From JAWSVE01 sp050789445 (GTDB lineage: Bacteria; Pseudomonadota; Gammaproteobacteria; Pseudomonadales; Cellvibrionaceae): DNA of 64,000 nt. Positions 63,652 through 64,000 of the stretch are shown here, piece by piece. The first letter of the stretch is position 1; each line of letters opens with the position of its first letter. The notes under the pieces were generated by a model. It was not told the origin of the DNA, searched no databases, and saw only the letters and a program-made list of their open reading frames with translations. The stretch covers positions 310,001-374,000 of the forward strand of contig JAILXR010000001.1 of assembly GCA_050789445.1 (NCBI GenBank), read 5' to 3'. A program made the position numbers and the translations under genes.

Positions 63652-64000
63652 TTAAAATCTCACGCCAACTCGTCCAGAAGATAATACCGTTGCTTTAACC
63701 ACTTGATTTGATTGGTTATTTTTAACGCTAATTTTTTCACCTATACGTCCATCACTCATCGCTGTTGCGTATGCAGCGACCATAATTCCACCGGTTTGAG
63801 CTTCTATAACAACTTCTTGGCCTCGTTTAACTACAGTGGGTTCCTTCAGGTTGGCCAATCGTATAGGTTTGCCACGTTGAATATTTCGACTAATTGCTTT
63901 TCCAATCAATTGATTAATATCGGTGGCATAGTGAGAGCCGATCTCGCTGATGTTTACGGTTGCTACATCAATGTGTCCTGCACTCAAGACTGTCCCTTTT
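63652..64000 (-). CDS. flgA: Flagellar basal-body P-ring chaperone FlgA, C-terminal part (5' end beyond window)
   Basis: The frame runs from the right window edge to a stop at 63652 and gives the last 116 residues or so. The text GTVLSAGHIDVATVNIS and GKAISRNIQRGKPIRLANL (SAF-type domain), then VKRGQEVVIEAQTGGIMV and the C-terminal VKATVLSSGRVGVRF, is typical of FlgA, the periplasmic chaperone for P-ring assembly. A TTG at 63987 should not be taken as the start, because the reading frame and homology continue past it to the edge. Confidence 0.92.
   Translation of the reverse strand, partial: KGTVLSAGHIDVATVNISEIGSHYATDINQLIGKAISRNIQRGKPIRLANLKEPTVVKRGQEVVIEAQTGGIMVAAYATAMSDGRIGEKISVKNNQSNQVVKATVLSSGRVGVRF

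Noticed and set aside
1..64000. CRISPR arrays, insertion sequences, prophage genes, restriction or toxin-antitoxin islands
   Set aside because: No regularly spaced direct repeats, transposase, integrase or phage structural genes were found in any frame inspected; the sdhE-ygfX pair is better read as flavinylation factor plus membrane protein.

Overview
The window comes from the chromosome of a low-GC (about 40 percent by eye), flagellated, probably marine gammaproteobacterium. The evidence is gene order. The run rpoE-mucA-mucB-mucC-mucD-lepA-lepB-DUF4845-rnc-era-recO, the barA/gacS-cysM-relA-mazG block, and the ygfZ/sdhE/ygfX/nadB neighbourhood are typical of Pseudomonadales, Cellvibrionales and Oceanospirillales. 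I cannot name the genus from sequence alone.

Positions 1-33.6 kb are almost entirely core genome. They hold: the 5' part of ygfZ; sdhE-ygfX; nadB; the envelope-stress module (sigma E, anti-sigma factor, MucB, MucC, MucD protease); the lepA-lepB-rnc-era-recO group for translation, secretion and RNA processing; a BarA/GacS hybrid kinase; cysM, relA and mazG; an unknown coiled-coil protein; adk; a 1.4-kb AT-rich non-coding stretch leading to a histone-H1-like Ala/Lys-rich protein; tsaB, uppP, a beta-hydroxyacid dehydrogenase, an M18 aminopeptidase, a double cyclic-nucleotide-domain/rhodanese protein, trpS and a YcgR-like PilZ protein.

Positions 33.6-52.3 kb look accessory. A TonB-dependent receptor is followed by one long codirectional run: oligopeptide-type binding lipoprotein, two permeases, two ATPases, a CapA-family metallophosphoesterase-like protein, an MmgE/PrpD protein, a cytochrome P450 and an MFS transporter. 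A convergent MarR regulator closes the run. The P450 lacks the usual I-helix Asp/Glu-Thr pair. Next come an exported alpha/beta hydrolase and a pair made of a di-heme peroxidase-like lipoprotein and an exported OmpA-like protein. I read the block as an uptake-and-modification (or detoxification) locus for a peptide-like or other bulky molecule. It is the best candidate here for an undescribed system, but its substrate is unknown.

Positions 52.4-64 kb return to mixed housekeeping content. They hold: ttcA; two tandem paralogous small proteins with a possible bL12-C-terminal-like fold and an Arg-rich tail; a decayed alanine dehydrogenase gene; MOSC, MFS and HD-domain proteins; tRNA-Arg(CCT); efpL (yeiP); a DUF6435 protein; a cytidine-deaminase-like protein; a three-gene arsenosugar-type cassette (ArsS radical SAM plus two glycosyltransferases, with no arsM in view); and the flagellar flgA-flgM-flgN group on the minus strand, with flgA running off the right edge. 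No IS element, prophage, CRISPR array or rRNA was seen.
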